In this document: positions 39,905 to 49,375 of the stretch, one piece after another | Position numbering within the stretch: the stretch's first letter is position 1 | Layout of the letters: each line of letters starts with the position of its first letter | Assembly (NCBI RefSeq): GCF_026168755.1 | Contig: NZ_JAPFDR010000003.1 | Location: 62,001 to 126,000, forward strand | Reading direction: 5' to 3' | DNA length: 64,000 nt | From: Clostridium sp. | GTDB taxonomy: Bacteria; Bacillota; Clostridia; Clostridiales; Clostridiaceae | The notes under the pieces: model-generated | Told to the model about the DNA's origin: nothing | The model's input: the letters and a program-made list of their open reading frames with translations, nothing else | Database searches by the model: none | Translations under genes and position numbers: made by a program

Positions 39905-39973
39905 TATCGTATAAAGTTGGAAATAAGGTCCAACAGTTTCTACCAAATCACCATAAATGATTTGACTACGATA
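39905..39973 (+). promoter_or_regulatory. Purine riboswitch aptamer, guanine/hypoxanthine class
   Basis: P1 is TATCGT/ACGATA. TATAA is followed by P2 (GTTGGA/TCCAAC), GTTTCTACC, P3 (CAAATCA/TGATTTG with loop CCATAAA) and GACTACG. The pyrimidine in GACTA is C, which specifies guanine or hypoxanthine rather than adenine. It lies 144 bases before the permease start. No clear intrinsic terminator follows, so the expression platform is not obvious. The upstream hexamer GTAGTC (39894-39899) could pair with GACTAC (39964-39969). Confidence 0.92.
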
Positions 39974-40117
39974 TGTTTTATATAAAAGATAATACTCAAA
40001 TCTAAATATTATATTAAACATATAAATAAAAAATATTTACTAATTTACATATTAAAGTTTATACTCAACATGCGATAAATATTGCGATTACAGAAAAATG
40101 CATGGAGGAGTAAGTAA

Positions 40118-41425
40118 ATGATAAGTTTCATATCTAAATATTTTAATTTTCAAGAAAAAGAAACAAGTTTTAAGACGGAGACAATAGCAGGAATAACAAC
40201 ATTTTTAACAATGGCATATGCTCTATTTTTAATTCCTAGTGTTTTAGCAGAAGCAGGGATGCCAGAAAAAAGTGTCTTTGTTGCAACAGCATTATCTGGA
40301 GCAATTGGTACATTAATAATGGGTATATTTGCAAAGTTTCCAATGGGATTAGCACCAGGAGTAGGGTTAAATGCTTTCTTTGCATATAGTGTATGCATAG
40401 GAATGGACATTCCTTGGCAAACAGCATTATCAGGAGTACTTGCATCAGGTGTAATATTCTTAATAATATCAGCAACAGGATTAAGAGAATTAATCATTAA
40501 AGCAATACCAACAAATTTAAAATTAGCGGTAAGTGCAGGAATCGGATTATTTATAGCTTTTATTGGTTTAAAAAATGCAGGAATAGTTGTGGCAAATGAA
40601 GCAACATTTGTAGGGCTTGGGGATTTAACAAATCCAACAGTATTGCTTTCAATATTTGGTCTTATTGTAATAGCAATATTAATGGTTAGAGGATCTAATA
40701 TAGCAATATTTATTGGAATGGCTGTCACTGTAGTTGTTGGTATGATATTTGGATTAATAGATATTCCAACTTCAATAATATCAATGCCACCATCAATGGC
40801 ACCTACATTTGGAGTGGCAATTCAAAACATAGGAAATATATTTAATCCACAAATGATATTAGTTGTTTTTACTTTCTTATTTATGGATTTCTTTGATACA
40901 GCAGGTACATTAGTTGCAGTTGGTTCAAAGATTGGATTACTTAAAAAAGATGGGTCAGTTGAAAATGGGTCTAAGGCATTACTTGCAGATTCAGTTGCTA
41001 CTTGTATAGGAGCAATATTTGGAACTACTAATACTACTGCTTATGTTGAATCATTATCAGGAGTAGCAATAGGTGCAAGAACAGGATTTTCAAGTGTTGT
41101 AGTAGGAATATTATTTTTAATTTCATTATTCTTCTCACCGCTACTTACAGTAATTACTTCAGCAGTAACTGCACCAGCCCTTATTTTAGTTGGATCATTA
41201 ATGTGTAGTAATCTTAAGGAAATTGAATGGGAAAAACCAGAAGTTGCAATTTCATCATTTTTCACTGTAATATTAATGCCTTTAACTTACAGCATTGGGG
41301 AAGGGATTGCATTCGGGTTCTTATCATATGTAGTTCTTATGATATTTAAAGGAAAAGCTAAAAAAATACATCCAGTTATGTATGTTTTAGCAGTATTATT
41401 TATAATATATTTTGCAGTAAGATAA
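40118..41425 (+). CDS. pbuG: NCS2-family guanine/hypoxanthine permease
   Basis: 435 residues with about twelve membrane segments, start behind GGAGGAG. The AzgA-like subgroup signatures are TETIAGITTFLTMAYALFLI, APGVGLNAFFAYSV and MDFFDTAGTLVAVG. It imports hypoxanthine and guanine. The upstream guanine-class riboswitch and candidate PurR boxes fit this substrate; the choice of pbuG over pbuO is not certain. Confidence 0.9.
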   Translation: MISFISKYFNFQEKETSFKTETIAGITTFLTMAYALFLIPSVLAEAGMPEKSVFVATALSGAIGTLIMGIFAKFPMGLAPGVGLNAFFAYSVCIGMDIPWQTALSGVLASGVIFLIISATGLRELIIKAIPTNLKLAVSAGIGLFIAFIGLKNAGIVVANEATFVGLGDLTNPTVLLSIFGLIVIAILMVRGSNIAIFIGMAVTVVVGMIFGLIDIPTSIISMPPSMAPTFGVAIQNIGNIFNPQMILVVFTFLFMDFFDTAGTLVAVGSKIGLLKKDGSVENGSKALLADSVATCIGAIFGTTNTTAYVESLSGVAIGARTGFSSVVVGILFLISLFFSPLLTVITSAVTAPALILVGSLMCSNLKEIEWEKPEVAISSFFTVILMPLTYSIGEGIAFGFLSYVVLMIFKGKAKKIHPVMYVLAVLFIIYFAVR

Positions 41426-41446
41426 TAAAGAAATAAATAGATTTTT

Positions 41447-41503
41447 AATAAATATAAGTGGAGTTATTTTTCAATATAATTTCATTTATATTTATTTTTT
41501 TAT
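41447..41503 (+). terminator. Terminator after the purine permease
   Basis: AATAAATATAA (from 41447) pairs with TTATATTTATT (to about 41495); the 3' arm runs into a T-run. The loop is long, so the hairpin is only moderately convincing. Confidence 0.5.
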
Positions 41504-41658
41504 TCTTTAGGGAATTATATTTGATAAATAATTGTAGATAACTTTTAGAAGTAATGGAAACACACAGTTTGCGAATTGAATTTTTTATATAACAGATTTA
41601 TATATATAATATTTTAGTGGTAATAAGGATTAATAATTAAGTGAAATATCATAAATAC

Positions 41659-41687
41659 TTTACAAGAATAATTTGAGTCTGTATAAT
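41659..41687 (+). promoter_or_regulatory. Sigma-A promoter of T-box-gltX
   Basis: TTTACA (41659-41664), 17-base spacer, TATAAT (41682-41687), about 30 bases before stem I of the T-box. Confidence 0.75.
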
Positions 41688-41717
41688 TAATTTGTAGTTT
41701 GTTAAAAATAATTATAG

Positions 41718-41925
41718 CAATTGCGCTGAAGAGGAGCAGTAAATAGAATTTTAATTTAAAGCGATTTAGGGATGGTGTAAGCCTAAAATTTAAAACTATG
41801 GAAGGAAACCTTGGAGCAATAAAAGTAAATAAGTATTTGAGAGGATTAATTTTAATTAATCAATTTAGGTGGTAACGCGGAATATAAGTTTTCGTCCTAA
41901 TGATATTTAGGATGGAAACTTTTTT
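41718..41925 (+). promoter_or_regulatory. Glutamate T-box leader of gltX
   Basis: Stem I base ATTGC/GCAAT, AGTA turn in GAGGAGCAGTAAATAG, distal loop AGCGA and GGATGGTGTAA, specifier GAA (Glu) at 41801-41803. The acceptor-binding T-box AGGTGGTAACGCGG lies at 41867-41880. The terminator is 41886-41925 (GTTTTCGTCCTAA with TTTAGGATGGAAAC, then T6). Uncharged tRNA-Glu should favour read-through. Confidence 0.93.
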
Positions 41926-41935
41926 ATTTGGATAT

Positions 41936-41971
41936 AAATGGGTGTGCCTCCGGGGAACAGCCATTTTTTAA
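41936..41971 (+). terminator. Second terminator-like hairpin in the gltX leader
   Basis: AAATGG pairs with CCATTT and the loop holds a smaller CC/GG pairing, followed by six T. It lies 11 bases after the T-box terminator and before the ribosome binding site. Confidence 0.45.
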
Positions 41972-41996
41972 CAATATATATAAAGGAGAATTAAAT

Positions 41997-43658
41997 ATGG
42001 CATTTGAAAAGTTAGCTGAAATAATATTTCCTAATGTTGAACATGATAGAGAATATTATATAGCAGAATACCCAAAGAGAAACTTAAAAGAAGGTGCTAG
42101 AGTAACTAGATATGCACCATCACCAACAGGATTTCAACATATAGGTGGAGTTTTCGCTGCATTAATCAATGAAAGATTAGCAAGTCAAAGTGAAGGGATT
42201 TTCTATTTAAGAATAGAAGACACAGATCAAAAAAGAGAAGTTGAAGGTGCTATTGAAGATACAATTGCAACTATGCACAACTTTGGAATGGACTTCAGTG
42301 AAGGAATGACTGGTCAAGAAACTTCAAAAGGTGAATACGGTCCATATAGACAAAGTGAAAGAGCTGAAATTTACAGAACTTTTGCTAAGGATTTATTATT
42401 AAAAGGTTTAGCATATCCAGATTTCTGTACTCCAGAAGAGTTAGCTGCATTAAGAGAAGAACAAATTGCTAATAAAATAACTCCAGGATACTATGGAGAA
42501 TATGCTAAATATAGAAATATTACTGAAGAGGAAGCTATTGAAAGAATAAACAATGGTGAAGCTTATATTTTAAGATTAAAATCACCAGGAAACATTGAAA
42601 ATAGAGTAGAATTTCATGATTTAATAAAGGGAGATATATCTTTCCCTGAAAATAATCAAGACGTAGTTTTAATAAAAGGTGATGGACTTCCAACATATCA
42701 CTTTGCACATGCAATAGATGACTATCTAATGAGAACTACTGATGTAATAAGAGGAGAAGAATGGTTATCATCACTTCCAATTCATGTTCAGTTATTTGAA
42801 GTATTAGGATTTGAAAGACCAAACTATGCTCATATTCCAACAATAATGAAACAAGAAGGTGGATCTAAGAGAAAGCTTTCTAAGAGAAAAGATGCTGAAG
42901 CAGCTGTTTCTTACTATAATGAAGTTGGATATCCAGTAGTATGTGTTATTGAATACTTATTAAACATAGTAAACTCAAGTTATGAGGAATGGAGAGCAGA
43001 GAATCCAACTGCTGATTATCATGAGTTCCATGTTGCTTTAGAAAAAATGAGTAAGAGTGGAGCATTATTTGATTTAGTAAAATTAAATGATGTTTCTAAG
43101 GATGTTATAGCTAGAATGCCAGCAGATAAAGTATATGAACAATATACTGCATGGGCTAAGCAATATGATGAAGAAATGTATAGCTTAGTAACTTCAAATG
43201 AAGCTATGGCTAGAGAAATATTCAATATAGATAAAGAAGGTCCAAAGCCAAGAAAAGACTTTGCTAAATGGGATGAAGTTAAAGATAAAATATTCTATTT
43301 CTTTGATGAGTTATTCTATAATGAAACTGCTGAAAAAGTAGAATTACCAAAGACTTTATCATTAGAAAATGCAAAAGCTATAATTGAAGAATATGCTAAG
43401 AAATTTACTTTCAATATAGGAAGCCAAGAAAATTGGTTTGAAGAATTAAAAGTAATTGGAGCAGAGCTTGGATATTGTGCAAATAGAAAAGAATTTAAGG
43501 CCAATCCAGAGGCATATAAGGGTATGATTTCTGATGTTGCAGGAGCTGTAAGAAGTGCATTATCACATAGAACAAATACTCCAGATCTTTATACTATAAT
43601 GCAAATTATGGGCGAAGAAAGAGTTAGAGAAAGATTTAATAAGTTTTTAAGCTTATAA
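41997..43658 (+). CDS. gltX: Glutamyl-tRNA synthetase GltX
   Basis: 553 residues from ATG 41997 behind AAAGGAG; the frame is open further upstream but that part is leader RNA. Class I motifs are [11 protein letters not shown] (HIGH) and KRKLSKRKD (KMSKS). It charges tRNA-Glu and is controlled by the T-box upstream. glnS is nearby on the other strand, so tRNA-Gln probably has its own enzyme. Confidence 0.96.
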   Translation: MAFEKLAEIIFPNVEHDREYYIAEYPKRNLKEGARVTRYAPSPTGFQHIGGVFAALINERLASQSEGIFYLRIEDTDQKREVEGAIEDTIATMHNFGMDFSEGMTGQETSKGEYGPYRQSERAEIYRTFAKDLLLKGLAYPDFCTPEELAALREEQIANKITPGYYGEYAKYRNITEEEAIERINNGEAYILRLKSPGNIENRVEFHDLIKGDISFPENNQDVVLIKGDGLPTYHFAHAIDDYLMRTTDVIRGEEWLSSLPIHVQLFEVLGFERPNYAHIPTIMKQEGGSKRKLSKRKDAEAAVSYYNEVGYPVVCVIEYLLNIVNSSYEEWRAENPTADYHEFHVALEKMSKSGALFDLVKLNDVSKDVIARMPADKVYEQYTAWAKQYDEEMYSLVTSNEAMAREIFNIDKEGPKPRKDFAKWDEVKDKIFYFFDELFYNETAEKVELPKTLSLENAKAIIEEYAKKFTFNIGSQENWFEELKVIGAELGYCANRKEFKANPEAYKGMISDVAGAVRSALSHRTNTPDLYTIMQIMGEERVRERFNKFLSL

Positions 43659-43705
43659 TATAAAAGTGCTGTATTAAATATAATACAGCACTTTTATATT
43701 AAATT
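43657..43705 (+). terminator. Intrinsic terminator after gltX
   Basis: Perfect 20-bp stem (43657-43676 with 43681-43700) around a 4-base loop, overlapping the gltX stop codon. The strand symmetry is high but the gene to its right is on the plus strand. Confidence 0.85.
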
Positions 43706-43816
43706 TTATTTATTATATTACATTACAAAATTAAACTTAAGCTGAATATATTGGCATGTATTATATGATTTAAAATTCATAAAATAATACCGAAAAATAT
43801 AATTGGAGGTAATATT

Positions 43817-44071
43817 ATGAACAATATGAATAAGCAAAATCAAAGTAATTCAGCTATGAGTAATAACGCACAACAAGGTATGAGCAGTAGTTCTCAAAGC
43901 ATAAATAGCAATGCACAACAATCTCAACAACCACAACAACAAAACAATATGCAAAGCAGTTACAATAATCAAAATGCTATGCAAAATGGAATGAGTAGTG
44001 CTCAAATTGATTCAAATATTGATGCATATAAAAAAGCTCAACAAAATTCAAATCAAAATTCTATGCAATAA
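43817..44071 (+). CDS. Small Asn/Gln/Ser-rich low-complexity protein
   Basis: 84 residues, start behind TTGGAGG. Almost entirely Gln, Asn, Ser, Met and Ala, with only four Lys and two Asp; no Cys, no membrane segment, no signal peptide. It recalls gamma-type small acid-soluble spore proteins and coat-associated proteins in composition, but the repeated motif of those families is absent. CATAAAATA at 43778-43786 fits a late mother-cell -10 element. A long interrupted terminator follows, so it is a single-gene unit. Function is unknown. Confidence 0.6.
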   Translation: MNNMNKQNQSNSAMSNNAQQGMSSSSQSINSNAQQSQQPQQQNNMQSSYNNQNAMQNGMSSAQIDSNIDAYKKAQQNSNQNSMQ

Positions 44072-44085
44072 AATATTGAAAAGTA

Positions 44086-44158
44086 AAACTCTCTATAAAA
44101 TGAATAGTCTTCTGTTAAGTAGATAGAGACTATTGAAAAATAGAGAGTTTTTCTTTTA
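44086..44158 (+). terminator. Intrinsic terminator after the Asn/Gln-rich gene
   Basis: Outer stem AAACTCTCTAT with ATAGAGAGTTT and an inner stem AATAGTCT with AGACTATT, then a T-rich tail. Confidence 0.8.
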
Positions 44159-44377
44159 TATAAATATTATTAGATATGCTAAATTTAATTCACATTGGGT
44201 AAAAAAATAAACTAGATTATATTATAGAAAAAATGAGAGTGTACTGCTAATAGCAACAATTAATACAAGGTATCAAAGTTATGATAATGTACAAACTATT
44301 ATTGTAGCGGTGGTAGAACTAAGTATAGACTTGGCTGTATCAGGGCTAAATTTAATAAGACATTGGAGGTAAATGTT
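44159..44377 (+). other. Non-coding leader region of the Cys-rich gene
   Basis: I see no gene or known RNA motif. Short frames occur, including a 20-codon GTG frame that ends at the next ribosome binding site, but none is convincing. Confidence 0.4.
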
Positions 44378-44578
44378 ATGAGTAAACATTCAAAGTGTGG
44401 ATGTCATAGTGAAGAAAGTAATTGTAAATCAAGTTGTGGATGTGGATGTAATAGTGGTGCACCAAAATCTGCAGTAAATAATCAATGGGCATCACCTGCA
44501 AGTGTAAAATCAACTATTACTGACAAATGTAAAGGTGAGAAAAAAGAAAAAACTGCAACAAATAACCAATGGTGTTAA
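44378..44578 (+). CDS. Small Cys-rich protein with two NNQW motifs
   Basis: 66 residues from ATG 44378, 7 bases after GGAGG; an in-frame TTG at 44363 would overlap that site. Eight Cys: C7, C9, C16, C20, C22, C24, C51 and C66, with CGCH and CGCGC clusters. NNQW occurs at 34-37 and again at 62-65 just before the final Cys. No signal peptide. The composition suggests metal binding or disulfide crosslinking, as in metallothionein-like or spore-surface proteins; this is inference. I do not recognise the family. Confidence 0.65.
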   Translation: MSKHSKCGCHSEESNCKSSCGCGCNSGAPKSAVNNQWASPASVKSTITDKCKGEKKEKTATNNQWC

Positions 44579-44756
44579 TTTAGAATTATAAATTTTTAGA
44601 ATTATAACAATAAGTTTTAGTATTAAATTAATAATATAGCACAAACTAATATCGATAAGAGTGTTAGGAGGGCAGATAAATAACGACTTGTGTGTACCTG
44701 ATTATAAAATTATAAAAATCACTATGTATGAAACCTCAAAGACACTCACTATACCT

Positions 44757-44800
44757 AATTAAAATAAGAGAAAGGCAAAAGCCTTTCTCTTATTTTAATT
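44757..44800 (-). terminator. Bidirectional terminator overlapping the end of glnS
   Basis: Perfect 20-bp stem (44757-44776 with 44781-44800) with loop AAAA. The glnS stop codon lies in one arm. T-runs form on both strands. Confidence 0.85.
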
Positions 44801-46451
44801 TAAATGAAGATTTTAAAGAAACTATTCTATTAAATACTAACTTTTCAGGTGTAGTATATTTAGGATCTACATTAAAGAATCCATTTCTAACCATTTGGAA
44901 TTTATCTTGAGGTTTAGCATTTTCTACAGCTGTTGGTTCTATAAATCCTTGTAAAACTTCCATAGAATTTGGATTTATTTGTTCTAAGAAGTGCTTTCCT
45001 TCATTTTCTGGAGCATCATCTAAAATTAAAGGTTCATATAATCTAAATTCAGCAGGTACACAATTATTTGCATCTACCCAATGAATAGTTCCTTTAACTT
45101 TTCTTCCTGTAAATCCTGAACCACTCTTAGTTTCAGGATCATAAGTACAGTGGATTTCAGTTACATTACCATTTTCATCTTTAATTACTTCGTTACACTT
45201 AACAAAGTAAGCTCCCATTAATCTAACTTCATTTCCAGGGAATAATCTGAAATATTTCTTTATTGGAACTTCCATGAAATCTTCTTGTTCAACATATAAT
45301 TCTCTTGAGAATGGAACTAATCTTTTACCAAAAGATTCGTCCTTAGCATTATTACTAACTTCAAGCATTTCAGTTTGCCCTTCTGGATAGTTAGTAATAA
45401 CTAATTTTAAAGGTCTTAAAACTGCCATTGCATTAGGAGCTTTCATTTGTAAATCTTCTCTTACAAAATAATCAAGCATTTGAGAATCTACTGTAGAGTT
45501 AGCCTTAGCAACACCAATTGCAGCACAGAAGTTCTTTAAGCTTTCAGGAGTGCATCCTCTTCTTCTTAAACCAGAGATAGTAGGCATTCTAGGATCATCC
45601 CATCCATCAACAATACCTTCATCAACTAATTGTTTAAGTTTTCTTTTACTCATAACTGTGTTAGTCATGTTTAATCTAGCAAATTCAATTTGCCTAGGTT
45701 GAGCTTCCATTTCACATTCTCTAACAACCCAATCATATAGAGGTCTATGATCTTCAAATTCTAAAGTACAAATAGAGTGAGTTACCTTTTCTATAGCATC
45801 TTCTAATGGATGAGCAAAGTCATACATAGGGTAGATGCACCATTTATCTCCTGTATTATGGTGAGATGCATGTGCAATTCTATAGATAATAGGATCTCTC
45901 ATATTCATATTAGGAGAAGACATATCAATCTTAGCTCTTAAAACTTTTTCTCCATCTTTAAATTCACCGTTCTTCATTCTTTCAAATAAATCTAGGTTTT
46001 CTTCTACAGATCTATTTCTGCATGGGCTTTCTTTACCTGGTTGAGTTAAAGTACCTCTGTATTCTTTAGCTTCTTCTGGAGTTAAGTCGCAAACATAAGC
46101 TAATCCCTTTTTTATTAAAAGAACAGCTCTATTATACATTTCATCAAAATAATTTGATGCAAAGTAAAGTTCATCCCAGTTTCCACCAAGCCATTTTACA
46201 TCTTCTTTTATTGATTCAACATATTCAGTATCTTCTTTTACTGGGTTAGTATCATCAAATCTAAGATGAGTTCTTCCTTTGAACTCTTCAGCTAAACCAA
46301 AGTTTAAAAGTATAGATTTTGCATGACCTATATGAAGATATCCATTTGGTTCTGGTGGGAAACGAGTTATTATTTCTTTGTGTTTTCCGTTTTCTAAATC
46401 ATCTACTATTATATTTCTTATAAAATTAGAAGAATTAATTTCAGTTGACAT
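44790..46451 (-). CDS. glnS: Glutaminyl-tRNA synthetase GlnS
   Basis: 553 residues, start behind GGAGAGG on the minus strand. Class I motifs are [16 protein letters not shown] (HIGH) and NTVMSKRKL (KMSKS); [17 protein letters not shown] is characteristic of GlnRS. The C-terminal anticodon-binding barrels are complete. It charges tRNA-Gln directly, an enzyme many Firmicutes lack because they use GatCAB. No T-box is visible upstream. Confidence 0.96.
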   Translation of the reverse strand: MSTEINSSNFIRNIIVDDLENGKHKEIITRFPPEPNGYLHIGHAKSILLNFGLAEEFKGRTHLRFDDTNPVKEDTEYVESIKEDVKWLGGNWDELYFASNYFDEMYNRAVLLIKKGLAYVCDLTPEEAKEYRGTLTQPGKESPCRNRSVEENLDLFERMKNGEFKDGEKVLRAKIDMSSPNMNMRDPIIYRIAHASHHNTGDKWCIYPMYDFAHPLEDAIEKVTHSICTLEFEDHRPLYDWVVRECEMEAQPRQIEFARLNMTNTVMSKRKLKQLVDEGIVDGWDDPRMPTISGLRRRGCTPESLKNFCAAIGVAKANSTVDSQMLDYFVREDLQMKAPNAMAVLRPLKLVITNYPEGQTEMLEVSNNAKDESFGKRLVPFSRELYVEQEDFMEVPIKKYFRLFPGNEVRLMGAYFVKCNEVIKDENGNVTEIHCTYDPETKSGSGFTGRKVKGTIHWVDANNCVPAEFRLYEPLILDDAPENEGKHFLEQINPNSMEVLQGFIEPTAVENAKPQDKFQMVRNGFFNVDPKYTTPEKLVFNRIVSLKSSFKLK

Positions 46452-46732
46452 AGTTTACCTCTCCTATTAACGATTAATTTTAAGTTAAAAATCTTTATAT
46501 AATAATTTAAATCCTAATTATATAACATTTATAACTTATATTTTGGCTATTATTAATAATTTTAATCGAATATAAGTAAAAAATAAAGTAGCTTATAGAA
46601 AAAGTTAGATAATTACTAGTTAAGAATTAAGATAACACTTTATAGATAACTTTAAATTAGAGTAAAGTATAAAAAAATAATATTAATAAAATAATATTAT
46701 CTGACAATAGTATTTTAACGGAGGATTAGAAA

Positions 46733-47053
46733 ATGAATAATTTAATGTGTAGTGTTAACACATGCACTCATAATCAGAATAATTTATGTTGTAGGGAATA
46801 TATAAAAGTAGCAGGTAAAAATACAATTACTGCGAACTTTACAAGTTGTGAAAATTTCAGGAGAAAAGAAGGACAGCTTACTAACAATATACAAGCACCT
46901 AAAAATTTATTAAATGTATTGTGTGAAGCAGAAAATTGTAAATATAACAACAATCAAAAATGTGAAGCTAACAATATAAGTATAGAAGGTTCTTATGCTA
47001 TATCAGAAGTACAAACTGAATGTTCAACATTTACATCAAAAATAGATAAGTAA
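46733..47053 (+). CDS. Protein with two DUF1540 modules
   Basis: 106 residues, start behind GGAGGA. Two Cys-rich modules of the DUF1540 type: LMCSVNTCTHNQNNLCC at the start and VLCEAENCKYNNNQKCEANN from about residue 62. Each ends with a further Cys before Phe (TSCENF, TECSTF). The spacing suggests a small metal-binding or disulfide fold. Function is unknown. A compact terminator follows. Confidence 0.82.
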   Translation: MNNLMCSVNTCTHNQNNLCCREYIKVAGKNTITANFTSCENFRRKEGQLTNNIQAPKNLLNVLCEAENCKYNNNQKCEANNISIEGSYAISEVQTECSTFTSKIDK

Positions 47054-47059
47054 AAATAG

Positions 47060-47088
47060 AAAAGCTAGTTAAGCTAGCTTTTTATTTT
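47060..47088 (+). terminator. Intrinsic terminator after the DUF1540 gene
   Basis: AAAAGCTAG (47060-47068) with CTAGCTTTT (47074-47082), then T-rich sequence. Confidence 0.8.
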
Positions 47089-47158
47089 TACAATAATGTT
47101 TACATTAAATGGAGAATAAAATAAAATAAAGATATTAATATAAAAGGAACAGGATTTT

Positions 47159-48013
47159 ATGAGTATAAATTATTTTAAAAACTTGAATAAAGAAAGAATA
47201 CAAATAAAGCCAATAAATTTTTGGCAAGCGTTAGGATTATCATTTTTATTTGATATAGTACTTATGTTTTTAAATACTCCTACAGAGTTATTTTATACTG
47301 CTTTAAGTGGTATGGGAGTTAATACATATAATGAATTTTGGTATAGTATATCCACGTTATTATCATGTATTTATCAATTTGGAACTATTTTAATTATTAC
47401 TGTATTTATAAATAAAAGCTTTAATATATCTAGTGATATTACTAATAGTTTTGAAGTAAGAAAAAGAGATTATTTAATTGGATCGTTATTAGTTGTTTCA
47501 TATATACTTATTACTTATGGATGGTTTGATTATATATTATTTTCAATTCCAACTGGAGATATGTTTGAAGCTTCAATGGAATATTTTGATTCATTACCTA
47601 TAGTAATATTGTTAATAGAAACCTGCGTAATTGCACCTATTTTTGAGGAAACTTTATATAGAGGAATATTATTAAAGGGATTAATAAATAAGTATAATAG
47701 TAAAAGAGCTATAGTTTATTCAGCATTAATTTTTGGTATAGCACATTTAAATATACCTCAAGGTATCAATGCCTTTTTATTAGGATTAATATTAGGAACT
47801 GTATTTTATTATACTAGATCTATTTATTTATGTATGATAATGCATTTTGTTAATAATCTTTTAGTGAATTTTGTTTATTATCCTAGCAGCGAAATGTGGA
47901 CAACTATATTGTTTATTGTAGTACCTATAATAGGTGTAATATTAATGATCTTATGTTTTAAGATATTAAGTTTAAAAGAACGAACTAAAATAAAAGTAAA
48001 TATTTATAGATAA
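47159..48013 (+). CDS. CPBP-family intramembrane metalloprotease
   Basis: 284 residues, about eight membrane segments. Motifs: IFEETLYRGILLKG (EExxxR), FGIAHLNIPQG (FxxxH) and MIMHFVNN. It is a paralogue in family, not in close sequence, of the gene at 38730. Substrate is unknown. A hairpin separates it from the homoserine dehydrogenase. Confidence 0.88.
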   Translation: MSINYFKNLNKERIQIKPINFWQALGLSFLFDIVLMFLNTPTELFYTALSGMGVNTYNEFWYSISTLLSCIYQFGTILIITVFINKSFNISSDITNSFEVRKRDYLIGSLLVVSYILITYGWFDYILFSIPTGDMFEASMEYFDSLPIVILLIETCVIAPIFEETLYRGILLKGLINKYNSKRAIVYSALIFGIAHLNIPQGINAFLLGLILGTVFYYTRSIYLCMIMHFVNNLLVNFVYYPSSEMWTTILFIVVPIIGVILMILCFKILSLKERTKIKVNIYR

Positions 48014-48018
48014 TATAG

Positions 48019-48050
48019 AGGCATTTATCTGTTGTAGATAAGTGCCTTTA
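48019..48050 (+). terminator. Hairpin between the CPBP protease and homoserine dehydrogenase genes
   Basis: 12-bp stem (48019-48030 with 48036-48047, one mismatch). The T-run is weak, so read-through is possible. Confidence 0.45.
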
Positions 48051-48072
48051 ATATAAATTTTGAGGTGAAATT

Positions 48073-49095
48073 ATGGATATAGGATTAATAGGGTTTGGTG
48101 GAGTAGGACAAGCATTTATAAAATTATTAGTAGAAAAGAAAAACTATGTTTTTGAAAAATACAACTTAGAGTTAAAAGTAAAGTATATAGTAAAAAGTGA
48201 TGGTGGCATCTATAAATCAGATGGTATTAATTTAGAAGAGTTAGTTAAATTTATTAATAAAAATAAAAGTATTAAAGATCATATATTATGGAAAAATGAC
48301 TTAAGTATTGATGAAATAATAAAAAATAATGATATTGATACTTTAGTAGAATTAACAGCTACAAACATAGAGAATGGAGAACCAGGGTTAACACATATAA
48401 AAAGAGCATTGGAAAGTGAAATAAATGTTGTTACGGGTAATAAAGGGCCTATTATATTAAAATATAAACAATTAAAAGAAATTGCAGATAAAAACTCTGT
48501 AAAACTTAAGGTGGGTTGCACAACTGGAGGAGCATTACCTTCAATTAATGGAGGGATATATGATGTTGCAGGTAGTGAGATAAAAGTCATTGAAGGTATA
48601 TTAAATGGAACTACAAATTATATATTAAGTAAAATGTCCATTGAGAAAGTAAGTTATGAAGAGGCCTTATTTCAAGCACAAAAAGATGGAATAGCGGAGG
48701 CTAATCCAAGTCTTGATGTTTTAGGATATGATACTGCATGTAAGATAGTAATATTAACTAATGTTCTTATGAATGCGAATATAAAGTTAGAAGATGTAGA
48801 AGTACAAGGTATAACAGAAGTTGAATTAGAAACAGTGAAAAGGATCCAGAAGGAAAATAAAAAATTAAAATTAATAGGAAAAGTTAAGAGAGAAGATAAT
48901 ATGGTAAAGGCTTATGTAAAGCCAATAGAAATAAAAGAAGATCATCCACTTTATTTTGTTGATTATAAAGATAAGGGAGTTTATTTTAAGACTGATACTT
49001 TAGGAGATATAAGTATAATTGGAGGTGCTTCTGGAACAAGGAATGCAGCAGCATCAATATTAAGAGATATAGTATTAGTTAAAAGTTTAGAATAA
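48073..49095 (+). CDS. Homoserine dehydrogenase without ACT domain
   Basis: 340 residues, start behind TGAGGTG. The NAD(P) motif is IGLIGFGGVGQAF. The catalytic domain has VTGNKGPI, VGCTTGGALPSINGG, and the signature LNGTTNYILSKMS with EANPSLDVLGYDTACK. It reduces aspartate semialdehyde to homoserine. Unlike the second copy at 57482 it ends without a C-terminal ACT domain and is shorter, so it may escape feedback control (inference). No methionine- or threonine-specific RNA switch is seen upstream. Confidence 0.87.
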   Translation: MDIGLIGFGGVGQAFIKLLVEKKNYVFEKYNLELKVKYIVKSDGGIYKSDGINLEELVKFINKNKSIKDHILWKNDLSIDEIIKNNDIDTLVELTATNIENGEPGLTHIKRALESEINVVTGNKGPIILKYKQLKEIADKNSVKLKVGCTTGGALPSINGGIYDVAGSEIKVIEGILNGTTNYILSKMSIEKVSYEEALFQAQKDGIAEANPSLDVLGYDTACKIVILTNVLMNANIKLEDVEVQGITEVELETVKRIQKENKKLKLIGKVKREDNMVKAYVKPIEIKEDHPLYFVDYKDKGVYFKTDTLGDISIIGGASGTRNAAASILRDIVLVKSLE

Positions 49096-49375
49096 GATAT
49101 AATAAATAAATGAGGTTTTGTAAAAATTGGATGATTAATTAGAGGTAAATATTAGAATATATATGTTGCAAATAAAAAATTTCTAGGATAAATTTTAAAA
49201 ACATAAATATCAATGAATAATTATTTTGGTTTAATTAGAAAACAGAAATATTCTTTTTATTTTCAAATTTAGAAAAAATAGTTAAATTTAATATTGCAAT
49301 TTATCCTATTATATAATATGTTATAAAGTGAATAATAAATTTATTCAATCTATAAATAATGGGGGATGAGAAAAT

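Noticed and set aside
41928..41996. N-terminal extension of GltX.
   Set aside because: It overlaps the T-box leader and second hairpin; AAAGGAG lies just before 41997.
44308..44373. A 20-codon GTG frame (VVELSIDLAV...) before the Cys-rich gene, as a leader peptide.
   Set aside because: No regulatory codon cluster or convincing start site, and no hairpin pair that would form an attenuator.
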